Below are positions 53,505 to 64,000 of a DNA stretch of 64,000 nucleotides, piece after piece. Each line of letters opens with the position of its first letter. Positions within the stretch are counted from its first letter, which is position 1. The notes under the pieces are model-generated. The model made no database searches and was not told where the DNA came from. It saw nothing but the letters and a program-made list of their open reading frames with translations. The translations under genes were made by a program, and so were the position numbers. This stretch comes from Hydractinia symbiolongicarpus (lineage: Eukaryota > Cnidaria > Hydrozoa > Anthoathecata > Hydractiniidae): NCBI RefSeq assembly GCF_029227915.1, contig NC_079878.1, positions 26,997,501 to 27,061,500 of the forward strand. Direction: 5' to 3'.

Positions 53505-53715
53505 AGTAAAGACGTCTTTTAGACGTTTTGGTACCTACTGAAACGTCTCTAAAGCGTTTTTCATACGTCACAAAAAAGACGACATTTTTCTGTCAGCCAA
53601 AGCCGTCTTTAGGCGTTACGCCTTTAAATGGGTTGGACACGTCTCAGAGACGTCTCATCTTGTCTTTAAAAGACGTTTTAAAGACGTTTTTTAAGACGTC
53701 TCGTGTTCACTGACG
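53505..53715. repeat. Cluster of GACGT motifs with local palindromes
   Basis: About fifteen GACGT or ACGTC words in 210 bases, including AAAAGACGTTTTAAAGACGT and AGACGTCTC. The style resembles the AACGTT-rich arms of the element at 58251, so it may be a MITE subterminal region. Confidence 0.5.
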
Positions 53716-54315
53716 TGGTACTGGTTACGTAATCTAAAATAATAATTAATTCTTCACTTTTTCCCTCTCTAAATCACAGACTGTTTTTCTCTAAACATAA
53801 TTCAAAAGCCATCATAAATCATTCAAAAAACATAACTAAAACGACAACACTTTAGGTATAACTTTCATTTGCAGTTTTTTTGTTTGTGTTTTTTTCTTTT
53901 TTGAGACAACAAATTTACAACGTCGTGTTTAACTTCTATTTTGATTTACACATTTCGCGTAAAAAAGGCACTTTAGTACGCAAAATTAAAAACAGACACA
54001 TCTTTTTCAAAAAATATCTTTTTGAATTGAGAAAAAATACTTTTAATCTGGAGGTCGTCATAACCGGAACTTAACTAAACGTCATAAGTTAAAAACTGAC
54101 TGCCTTTTTGAAAATGTTCCCTGGGAAGAAATATCACCACTTGCTTAATTGGAAAATGGACTTAGCTCCACAATAATTAACCCAATGTTATTTTAACTAT
54201 CAATGTTGTTTTAATAAATTTTGTTGACAAATTAAAAAATAGGTCGAACTATTTTTTTCTACTGATTCTGTATCCTACATCTTTGCAGCACTTGATAAGC
54301 TAATCTGCATTGCAT
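53716..54315. other. Non-coding DNA
   Basis: AT-rich, no recognisable feature. Confidence 0.35.
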
Positions 54316-55476
54316 ATTGTTTTGTTTATGATTTTGTAATCTAATGGGTGATGACTGTATGGACTGAAACGACTGATTTTTTGTAAATTTTGATGTGTTT
54401 CATAACCTCTTTGTGGAAGATTGATGGGTAATGGCAATATACGACATGCTTAATGCAATTATTTTTGTTGATTTAGATGTGTTTCTCAAAAACCATTAGC
54501 GTAGCTCTTTATCAAAACTGATTTACGTTTAGTTGATTATATAGTTAGCTAGCACTGTTTTTGATAACATAGTTTTGACAACGGTAATTCCGCTTTTACA
54601 GTGGTCGGACAAAAGTACTAATTTTAAGACCCAAAGAGATGTAGCGTATGTTCTATTAGTTTCAAATCTATGACAGAGCAAAGTTGAACTAAGTTGGTGA
54701 TATCGTGACAATAGCGCTGTCAGCTCAAAAACGAAACATTCAGAGTGAAATTTTCGTTGCATGGGCATTCATGCAGTGTTTCTAAGTTATGCAGCTGCAC
54801 AACATCCAAAAAAAATTAATTTATCTGTCTGGAAAGGTCATTTACAAATAAATAGTTGATAAGTTGGTATTACAGGGCCTTTTTTTAAGATTTTAGCTGA
54901 ATTAATGGCAAGTTCACCAGTGAATTTTATCTAAGCACCCTTTTGTTTAAAACTCGCGTTACAGAAGAAAAAAATACTTTCTGCTCTTAAGCAGTTGTTT
55001 CTTGTGAATTTGAGTGACATCACAGCAGATTTGACGCCGAATTGGCCACTGTTAAAACGCCGCTCCATTCGTTTTGGCTTACTTATATATTCAACAGGTA
55101 CATTAATTACTGCTAAAAAGCAGTACGTGTGCTACCGTGCGGTCAAAAAGAAGTTTTAAAGAGATTGATAAGCCTCTAACCAAAATGCACTCTTTAAAAG
55201 GATCTAACCCCAACTACGTGTTTTTGTTACGATACATTTTTTTCTCTAACATGCGCAATAATAATTTTTGAGCGTTTTAATTTGGAATTACTTTTACAAC
55301 GTTAATGCGATTTTTATTGCGTATTCTAGTTCTATCTTCTGCAACATAATAGATACATTACATGGTATTTATTAAGAGCTACTTTTATGGTAAAAAAAAG
55401 CTTGTTAATAAATCTTCTGCTTGTAAGAACCAGCTCCATCAGTACTCGGTCAGTGGCGCAATTTCCTTGGCGCGAA
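54316..55476. repeat. Tandem duplication, unit 1
   Basis: Matches 55591-56750 at an offset of 1275 bases with no difference that I noticed; an incidental 79-codon frame is identical in both. It starts 114 bases later within the unit than copy 2 does. Confidence 0.85.
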
Positions 55477-56750
55477 TTTATCTATAATTTCTTTCACATT
55501 ACCTGTGCACTTTACAAGGGGGACCACATGCAATATGATAAGTGGAACAAATTTTATAGAATTTAAAGTGTGTGTGTTAAGTTATTTATTATTGTTTTGT
55601 TTATGATTTTGTAATCTAATGGGTGATGACTGTATGGACTGAAACGACTGATTTTTTGTAAATTTTGATGTGTTTCATAACCTCTTTGTGGAAGATTGAT
55701 GGGTAATGGCAATATACGACATGCTTAATGCAATTATTTTTGTTGATTTAGATGTGTTTCTCAAAAACCATTAGCGTAGCTCTTTATCAAAACTGATTTA
55801 CGTTTAGTTGATTATATAGTTAGCTAGCACTGTTTTTGATAACATAGTTTTGACAACGGTAATTCCGCTTTTACAGTGGTCGGACAAAAGTACTAATTTT
55901 AAGACCCAAAGAGATGTAGCGTATGTTCTATTAGTTTCAAATCTATGACAGAGCAAAGTTGAACTAAGTTGGTGATATCGTGACAATAGCGCTGTCAGCT
56001 CAAAAACGAAACATTCAGAGTGAAATTTTCGTTGCATGGGCATTCATGCAGTGTTTCTAAGTTATGCAGCTGCACAACATCCAAAAAAAATTAATTTATC
56101 TGTCTGGAAAGGTCATTTACAAATAAATAGTTGATAAGTTGGTATTACAGGGCCTTTTTTTAAGATTTTAGCTGAATTAATGGCAAGTTCACCAGTGAAT
56201 TTTATCTAAGCACCCTTTTGTTTAAAACTCGCGTTACAGAAGAAAAAAATACTTTCTGCTCTTAAGCAGTTGTTTCTTGTGAATTTGAGTGACATCACAG
56301 CAGATTTGACGCCGAATTGGCCACTGTTAAAACGCCGCTCCATTCGTTTTGGCTTACTTATATATTCAACAGGTACATTAATTACTGCTAAAAAGCAGTA
56401 CGTGTGCTACCGTGCGGTCAAAAAGAAGTTTTAAAGAGATTGATAAGCCTCTAACCAAAATGCACTCTTTAAAAGGATCTAACCCCAACTACGTGTTTTT
56501 GTTACGATACATTTTTTTCTCTAACATGCGCAATAATAATTTTTGAGCGTTTTAATTTGGAATTACTTTTACAACGTTAATGCGATTTTTATTGCGTATT
56601 CTAGTTCTATCTTCTGCAACATAATAGATACATTACATGGTATTTATTAAGAGCTACTTTTATGGTAAAAAAAAGCTTGTTAATAAATCTTCTGCTTGTA
56701 AGAACCAGCTCCATCAGTACTCGGTCAGTGGCGCAATTTCCTTGGCGCGG
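55477..56750. repeat. Tandem duplication, unit 2 (complete)
   Basis: Begins GAATTTATCTATAATTTC, the block shared with 52417, and ends CTTGGCGCG. No coding potential. Contains the dispersed block at 55477-55770. Confidence 0.85.
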
Positions 56751-56899
56751 AATCATGCTATATAAACAACAGACTGCAAAGAAATTGGTTTCTCAGTCTT
56801 ATCTTGTCCTTATCGCCATTATTATCGCCGGGCAGAAACTTATTCTCCAATATTATTCTATTACGTGATCTCGTTCAATATTATAAAGAAAAAGGGGGC

Positions 56900-58160
56900 A
56901 CTGTATTCGTCATACAATTGGACCAACAAAAAGATTGAGATTTGAAAATCCTTTCATAAGCTACATAGAAACTCTATACAAAGATGTCAAAGCCACTCTA
57001 GTTAACAACGGTCATCTGTCAGGAACTTTCGAAATAAATAGGGGAATAAGCAGGGATGTCCCCTATCCCAACCACTATACGTACTCCTAGCAGAGGTAAT
57101 GGTTGTATGCATTAGGACAGAACCAAAGGTAAGAGGTATATATATTCCCGGAAAACAGGAAGAACATAAATTGTCTTAATATGCGGACGACACGACACTG
57201 TTTCTCCAAAATTTAGCATCTTACAACGAAGCGTTAAAAATATACGACAAATACGAAAAAGCCTCTGGTGCAAAACTGAATCACGAAAAACAATTGGACT
57301 GGTGATAGGAGAAAAGAAAACGAATTACGAAATAGAAAAATCCAAAATAAACTGGCAAGAACATATAGAATACCTAGGTGTTACGATTAGTAACGACATA
57401 TTACATGATATAAATGAACATTGGACAAAACAGATAAATAAAATTAAAACCAAATTAAATATAATTAAATACAGACATTTATCATATAAAGGGAAAATCC
57501 TGCTAATACATACTATTCTTCTTAGTAAGATTTGGCACCTTGCAAACATACTTTTCATACCCAAATGGGCGGCATAAGAAATAGAAGAAAATATTTTTAG
57601 TTTTTTGTGGAATATGGAGACAGTATATAGATCAATAAAAGAAGGCGGATTGGGTTTGATAAATGTCAAAGAACAAGGTAATGCTCTCATACTAAAACAT
57701 TATATGGAATCACAACAAGAAAAAAATAATTCCACCTCAAGATTTCTACCGAGATACTGGACGGCTATAACAATTAGCAAATACAAAAAGTCATGGAACT
57801 ACTTAAGACAAAACACATGCATAATAACTATAGATTGCAATGTTTCAAAGCATTATAAGAGCATTTTAAATTTATTTAAACAAAATAAAGAAACCCTAAA
57901 ACTGTCAAAAATATATTAAGTACTGCATAGGAAATACCATCTCCAGTCAAAGCACAAAAAAATGGGAGGCAAAAACAGAAAAAAAAATTAAATGGGAAAG
58001 TATTTGGCCAAACGTTTTCAACTCCTACAACATACCATCATGTAAAAACATAACTTTTACAATCCTACACCAAATTCTGCCGACAAATGACTTTTTAAAT
58101 AAATGGAAAAGATATAGGTATAAATTCGGTATAAACTGCAAGTACTGTAAAGTGTAAATC
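56900..58160 (+). pseudogene. L1/Tx1-like LINE reverse transcriptase remnant
   Basis: Plus-strand pieces in changing frames: FENPFISYIETLYKDVKA near 56945, an ADDTTLFLQNLASYNEAL segment near 57184 whose leading tyrosine is an asparagine, then open frames 57302-57577 (HIEYLGVTISNDI, LSYKGKILLIHTILLSKIWHL) and 57605-57919 (GGLGLINVKEQGNAL). A cysteine-containing end (FGINCKYCK) lies near 58140. The order is that of an L1-clade RT C-terminal half. Truncated 5' and inactive. Confidence 0.75.
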
Positions 58161-58250
58161 GAACATTTATTATTTTTTTCGAGGACAATTAATTTAGAAC
58201 ATTTTCTTACTCCTTGAGAGTCTTAAAATTGTTTCACAGTTGCAACATAC

Positions 58251-59909
58251 CCAGTGGGCACAAGAACGTTTTTTTAACGTTCAAAAGACGCCATTTTTAT
58301 CGTTCAATTAACGGTCAAATAACGTACCGTTTGCACATTCAATAACCACTTCCTTCAGGGTGTTCAAATAATGTTCCATTTGTAACATTTAAGTTACCTT
58401 ATATGGTGATTTAAGAAACGTTTAAAAACGTCATTAAGTGAATTTCGCAGGAAAGAAAGTTAAAAAAAAAACAGAATAGAAATATAAATTTATTAAAATT
58501 AAAATCGGTGAAATACAAACGGCGTTAATTATTATGGAACACATAAAAAATTTCAGTATTAATAAAATATTAATAAATTATAATAAATAAATTTTTTTTC
58601 TCCTTTGAGGTTTCTATCACGTGTTGCTTTTTCATTTGTACGGTCATTACAACACTGACATGAAAGCCAAGCTAAACATGCAGGTCATTACAACACTGAC
58701 ATGAAAGCCAAGGCATAAAGATTTCAAGAAAAAAGTCATTTTGTGCGACAGGCTAAACATGCAGGTCATTACAACACGACAAGAAAGCCAAGTCACCTAA
58801 AATTCAAGAAAAGAATCGCTGTGTATGACAGGCTAAACATGCAGGTCATTACAACACGACAAGAAAGCCAAGTCACCTAAAATTCAAGAAAAGAATCGCT
58901 GTGTATGACAGGCTAAACATGCAGGTCATTACAACACGACAAGAAAGCCAAGTCACCTAAAATTCAAGAAAAGAATCGCTGTGTATGACAGGCTAAACAT
59001 GCAGGTCATTACAACGCTGACAGGAAAGTCAATTCATCAAGAATTCAAGAAAGAAACTCTTTCACGACAGGCTAAACGTGCAGGTCATTACAACACTGAC
59101 ATGAAAGTCAATTCATCAAGAATTCAAGAAAGAAACTCTTTCACGACAGGCTAAACATGCAGGTCATTACAACACTGACATGAAAGCCAAGTCATAAAAA
59201 TTTCAAGAAAAAAGTCATTTCGTGCGACAGGCTAAACATGCAGGTCATTACAACACGACAAGAAAGCCAAGTCACCTAAAATTCAAGAAAAGAATCGCTG
59301 TGTATGACAGGCTAAACATGCAGGTCATTACAACGCTGACAGGAAAGTCAATTCATCAAGAATTCAAAAAGAAACTCTTTCACGACAGGCTAAACGTGCA
59401 GGTCATTACAACACTGACATGAAAGCCAAGTCATCAAGAATTCAAGAAAGAAACTCTTTTTATGGTCATTACAAAACTGACAAGCCCCAAACCATTTTCA
59501 AAAAATAAAGAAACAGTTTTATTTATATTTAAACCTTGGCTACATGGCTAGCTACACTTTTTATATATAATAAGAATTACCATATAGTGGCGTGCACAAA
59601 ACGTTTTCCTCACAACGTTCATTAAACGTTAAATTTATGTTTGTTTTAATAACGTTAGAAAAGAAACGTTACAAAAACGTATAATCGTATACCGTTTTAA
59701 TAACGTCACACTAACAACGTTAAAAATACGTCATTCAAGGGGTATTTAAAGAACGTTATTTTCATACCGTTTTAAACACGTTTAATTTAGGTATGTGTGG
59801 AAAACGTTGCAAATTAGCGTTTAAATAACGTTATTTTTTGGTTCCAAACGTTGCAACCAAAGAAACACTTAAAAATAACGTTATAATAACTTTATGTACC
59901 CACTGGGTA
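58251..59909. mobile_element. MITE-like element with CCCAGTGGG ends and AACGTT-rich arms
   Basis: CCCAGTGGGCACA at 58251 is matched inverted by GTACCCACTGGG ending near 59908. Both arms are packed with AACGTT and ACCGTTT words. Flanks may share TA as target duplication. The middle is the 80-bp satellite. Non-autonomous, possibly of a Kolobok-like or similar DNA transposon, but the family is not certain. Confidence 0.65.
58640..59480. repeat. 80-bp tandem satellite, about ten units
   Basis: GGCTAAACATGCAGGTCATT recurs at 58671, 58751, 58831, 58911, 58991, 59070, 59149, 59230, 59310 and 59388. Three middle units are essentially identical and others differ by a few bases. Two subtypes alternate, one with AATCGCTGTGTATGA and one with CTCTTTCACGA before the shared core. 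Confidence 0.9.
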
Positions 59910-60650
59910 AACGCATACGTAAAAAAGGAAAGAATAAACAAATATCTGTGATTAGCATGTAAACTTAACAAAGTCGAATTCTAATAAAATTATAATACGA
60001 ACTTGTTACTTTATCCTAAAGAAGCACTAAACTTTTCATATCCCTTTGCAATCTGGCCTCTTTAAATTGCAGAACAACTAAAACATTTTGCTACTTCCTT
60101 GGTGACTTTTAATAAAGAGAAAAGAGGCAATGAAAAAAGTAGTTTTGGGAGTTTTAATGACGTCAGCAGTGCAGAAATGTGTATAGCTTAAACGCTTGAT
60201 CATGTGTTTTTAACGAACAGTTAAGAAGATACAAGGGTTAAATTTTGTTGACGTCAGCGTCAAAGTGCTATTAAAAAACAGTTGTATCCGCATTGTCTAT
60301 AGTGTGTAGAGCTTAAAACTGCTACAGAGTTTAAAGTTTTTTTCACAACGTCATCAATGTGTCTTTTCTTTAAATGGTTTGGTTGACCCAGACTTAGGAA
60401 ATCAGTCTTTTCTTAGGTTCTGGTAGCCCTTAGTTAACCACTAAAAAACATCTCACTTGCAAACCAGAAATTTTGGTCTTCTTTGTAATTTTCAGTAAAA
60501 GACAAATTTTTCGTGTTATTAAAGCAGATCTTAAATCAGACAAGTCTGCCAAGTTTTAATTCATAGAAAATTTTCTAGCGTGTATCTATTTAAATTTAAT
60601 AACCTCCTTTTGGCTTTAAAAGAGAAATTCTAAATCAAAAACACAAGATT
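59910..60650. other. Non-coding DNA
   Basis: Short repeated phrases TTGACGTCAGCGTCAAAG and AATGACGTCAGCAG near 60160 and 60250. No gene. Confidence 0.35.
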
Positions 60651-60899
60651 GCAACTAAGATACATTGCAGGGAAACACATACATAATGCACAAACCAAAC
60701 GATTCTTTGTTTTTTTGTTTTATCGCCTTTTTTAGAACAAAACACAGGAACCCTAACACAAGAACAAAGGACACAACATTAGCCACAACAACAACATCAG
60801 CCACAATAGCAACAACAAGTTCAGCAACAACAACAAGCCCCCGTAGGTGTGGAGGAATGGAGAAAAATTTATTCTACATATAATTGTCCAATGGGTAAC

Positions 60900-63010
60900 C
60901 TGATATAAACCTTTTTTCGCTCTAATGACCAATTAATACTAATTGTTTACTTATGTTTTAATTATTTTAGAATCCGAGGAGAGCAGTGAAGAGAGTGGCG
61001 TAAGTTTTTGCTAGTTACTCATGTTAATATGTTAGCACACTGTTTACTTATTAGAGATATGCGTTGTCTTTTGCAGGGAAAATGATGGTGCACCAGTTTT
61101 GGTTAGAGCTAGGCGGAGGAGATTAAACCGAGAGGAAAATTGCGAAATAGGAGAAAATAAAGATGTCCATAATGATTAGGTTTAGCGTTCTACAATGAAA
61201 TGATATTCTCGTTTTAGTAGTTATTTTGTACCTCACAATGTAAGAGTGTTTGCAAAATCTTCGCATTTTATTGTGCATTTTGAATGTTTCTAATAAAACG
61301 AAAATCATGCGTAAAAAGAAATTTCTATATTGAGTTCCTTATAACGGAAAATGTATTCGTTCATTCGCTCTAATGACCACTTAATACTAATGGTTTACTT
61401 TTTTTAATTAATTTAGAATCCGAGGAGAGCAGTGAAGAGAGTGGCGTAAGTTTTTGCTAGTTATTATGTTAATATGTTATCACACTGTGTTACTTAATAG
61501 AGATATGCGTTGTCTGTTGCAGGGAAAATGATGGTGCACCTGTTTTGGTGAGAGCAAGGCGGAGGAGGAGGTTAAACCCAGAGGATATTCGCGGAATAGA
61601 AGACGAGGATGTTCATAATAGGTATGTTTAACGTTGTACAATAATATGGTTTTCTCGTTTTCTCGTGTTTTTTTTACCTCACTATGTAAGAGTAAGTCCC
61701 GTAAGTAAATTATAATTTAGTTAACAGAATCCTGGAGCATGGCATAAAAACTAAATTAGTTAAAGAAGGCACACTACTACCTCAGCCATAATTCCTATGA
61801 AAGAACTTACAAACCAAAAAATATAAAAAATGATTTACACAAATTCACTTTGCATTAGGATTTCCACATGCCATGGATAGATGCTCACGTGTTTTGGGCA
61901 TCTTGTTCATTATTAATTGTCAGTTTGGTAATTCATTGCGTAAATAATATATTTATGAAATCGTCGCTTTCGTGTAATTCTAAAAATCAATTTTTGCGCG
62001 TTTCTAACAATTTTATTTTGTCCTTAAAATGTTCCTGTAACAATGATTTATCTGAATCGAACTTATTGCACAAGTGTATAGAAAAAGAAACGTTTTTTTT
62101 AATTGAGCACACGCGACTTTAATTATTTTGATGTAACGCAGAAGTTCTATTTTGAACGTTCAAAGCCAATCAAAAACTGAGAGTGTTCTGTAAGGGTGTT
62201 CAGGGTGTTCTGTTTTCTCAGCCGGATCAAAACGCTACACCGGAGAATGTCTTGAGGTATTTCTACGCAAAACAGGTAAATCAATGGATGGTAGCTACTG
62301 TCGTGTTAGTATTACAACTTCTATATTATAATCATTATTATATAATCACATCTCCCTAACTTGCTTTTGCATGTCGCCGGTGATTCATAATGACTCCGTA
62401 TATTTTTAATTTAGAATTGATCCTCCTGTGAACCTCCATAACTGGCTTGAAGAAAGAAACTTACTTTTACCTTTAGTCGGAATTACATAAATACCTTTGC
62501 ACTGTCATAAGACGCAATATAATAAAAATATACACTTGTTCCAAATAAAGGCGTAATTGGAATCCTTGAGAGCTGAGTTTACGAATTACAAAATTTACGA
62601 AACTTTACATCAGCAAATCTGAAAAAAGTTTTTAATTGTTTGTATTGCTTTATTTATTTTGTAATCAAACGAATCCAATCAAACCATGAATGCAAGCGGC
62701 TTTTAGATTGTCTGCTTAGGGCTTTGGTAATTTCGCATCATTCTTTTCTATAATGTGCCCTTAATGGTGATTATTTAACTTAAGCCTGTTCTCCACTTTA
62801 AACTTCCAAACAGAGCCGAGAAGAACACTACTGCTTGAAAATTTCATATACTGTTGCACTTTTTCCATACAGAGAATTAAACAATTCTCACTAAATGTGA
62901 TTGGTTTACTAATGTTATACTGGTCGTTTTTGCACAGAGGAAGTTGATGTCGGTTCTACTTTCCCCGGATCAGAACAGGAAGGAAAACTTTTAACTCACG
63001 TGGTGTGAAC
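60900..63010 (+). CDS. Unidentified gene: duplicated small exons with GT-AG introns
   Basis: Exon 60971-60999 (GTAAGT donor) joins 61077 onward across a 77-base intron. The pair is repeated at 61417-61445 and 61523-61621, about 446 bases later. In the spliced frame copy 2 reads NPRRAVKRVA, ENDGAPVLVRARRRR and GIEDEDVHN and ends at an AG/GTATGT donor. Copy 1 ends in a TAG after KDVHND. Further possible exons are 62222-62275 (good acceptor and donor) and from 62938 to a stop, but their phases do not join cleanly. Basic, nucleolar-like composition. Family unknown. The Thr/Ser-rich frame at 60665-60883 may be an upstream exon. Confidence 0.4.
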
Positions 63011-64000
63011 ATTTTATGCATGCTTAGAAGCTTTTCTGTTCCTGTCTAGAAGTGGAAAATAGCTTTTACTGACTGAGGCCATATTTACGTCAAACATTGA
63101 CACAATAAATTTGAAAGATATTCTGAAAATGATTGTTTTTTACAAGATTTGTCATTCTGATCAAAAAAGCATAATGGACATGAATTTTAGTTTTTTTAAA
63201 CCCTACTGGTACGCAAATTAGAAAACAGGATTAACTTTTAAAACCTACGCACAGCAAATCACAAAATATTGATATTTGTCCTCTTTTCTAAACATTTTCA
63301 GATAAATCTTGTCCTGAAATTCAAATCAAAAATTGGGTAGAAATGTATACAATTGATGTAATGCAATAAACATTTTTTTATCTTTCGTTGAGACTCGTGA
63401 ATCTTGCAAAACCAACATTCCATTCCTTATTTTTATGCAAATCTCATATTATTTAAAAAAATTATCAAAACAAAGAAAGAACCAATAATTTTTCCAAATT
63501 CGGAATTTGATTTTTAAGGTGTTATTTTGATCAAGTATTAACACTGCTCTTTAAATTATTCCTAATTTTATAGATATTAAGACTGATGATTCTTAAAAAA
63601 AGCAAGTCTACCTATGTATTTTTTTCTCTTAAAATCAGCTATCGTGCATTATTCTATAACTTTATAATTGGATGTGTTCTGATGGTGTGGTAAATGCACC
63701 AGTAATACAAATACACAATAAATGAATTAAGAAGCTTGTTCTTATGTTTCCTCCATTGTGTAGAGCTTACACTTTTGATCAAGAAAATGTATATATTCGT
63801 GTGGTTTTGATGACATATACTTCGTATTATTATATTAGACTAAATAAATTTATCGCATAAATATTGCAAAAATGCTATTATAACTTTCTTTCTGCCTTTT
63901 TAACCATATATTTATATAGCACGAAAAATCCTACAATGCACTTTTCTTAAAAATCTAGATTTGAGAAAAGTATCGGTAAATAGATGCTGGAAAACTTTTT
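63011..64000. other. AT-rich non-coding DNA to the window end
   Basis: No gene, repeat or RNA recognised. Confidence 0.35.

Noticed and set aside
54529-54768. 79-codon minus-strand frame repeated identically at 55804-56043
   Set aside because: Identity only reflects the recent tandem duplication. No recognisable protein.
59222-59422. 66-codon open frame in the satellite
   Set aside because: It arises because the repeat period and drift leave one frame open. No protein character.
58640-59480. Regularly spaced repeats that could be taken for a CRISPR array
   Set aside because: Units of 78-81 bases are alike along their whole length, with no unique spacers, in eukaryotic DNA. It is a satellite.

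Overview
The window is AT-rich metazoan DNA, most likely from a cnidarian and possibly a hydrozoan. It has short GT-AG introns, small host exons, no operons or ribosome-binding sites, many short non-autonomous repeats, and a mixture of CR1-like and L1-like LINEs, Helitron, Tc1-type and Polinton/Maverick elements that resembles published cnidarian genomes. Species cannot be decided from the sequence. I saw no rRNA or convincing tRNA gene. Most large open frames belong to mobile elements, and most of those are damaged.

Layout. 1-3.6 kb: a decayed CR1-like LINE on the minus strand. 4.1-5.8 kb: remains of a PIF1-type helicase. 7.6-12.9 kb: SINE-like repeats with conserved fold, a 494-bp MITE, and a row of tandemly duplicated exons of a host gene (minus strand). 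15.06-23.46 kb: two head-to-tail copies of a roughly 4.1-kb element that combines a virus-like HUH/SF3 Rep gene with a convergent Tc1-type DD34E transposase. Between the two genes lies a 221-bp palindrome of nine ACACGTTACC iterons, and the copies share 163-bp end units. 24.1-24.7 kb: two exons of a SET-domain gene. 25.9-26.6 kb: an RPA-like remnant. 26.79-42.35 kb: a Polinton with 299-bp terminal inverted repeats. 42.35-46.07 kb: the 5' half of a Helentron-type Helitron, cut by the right Polinton end. 48.5-53.0 kb: an old non-coding segmental duplication. 54.3-56.75 kb: a near-perfect 1275-bp tandem duplication. 56.9-58.2 kb: an L1-like LINE remnant. 58.25-59.91 kb: a CCCAGTGGG-ended element carrying an 80-bp satellite. 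60.9-63.0 kb: duplicated small exons of an unidentified gene.

How the genes work together. In the Rep/transposase element, Rep would nick and unwind at an origin, for which the central iteron palindrome is the obvious candidate. The transposase would move the element by cut-and-paste. The head-to-tail array with a single shared end unit is what rolling-circle replication or recombination between end units would leave. In the Polinton, protein-primed DNA polymerase, retroviral-type integrase, packaging ATPase and major capsid protein are present, with accessory Fic, BRO and ankyrin-repeat genes typical of large DNA viruses. The first gene at each end starts inside the terminal repeat, so polymerase and ankyrin protein share the same N-terminus of about 74 residues. 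Polymerase, integrase, capsid and one membrane gene carry stops or frameshifts, while ATPase and Fic are open, so this copy is a defective provirus-like insertion.
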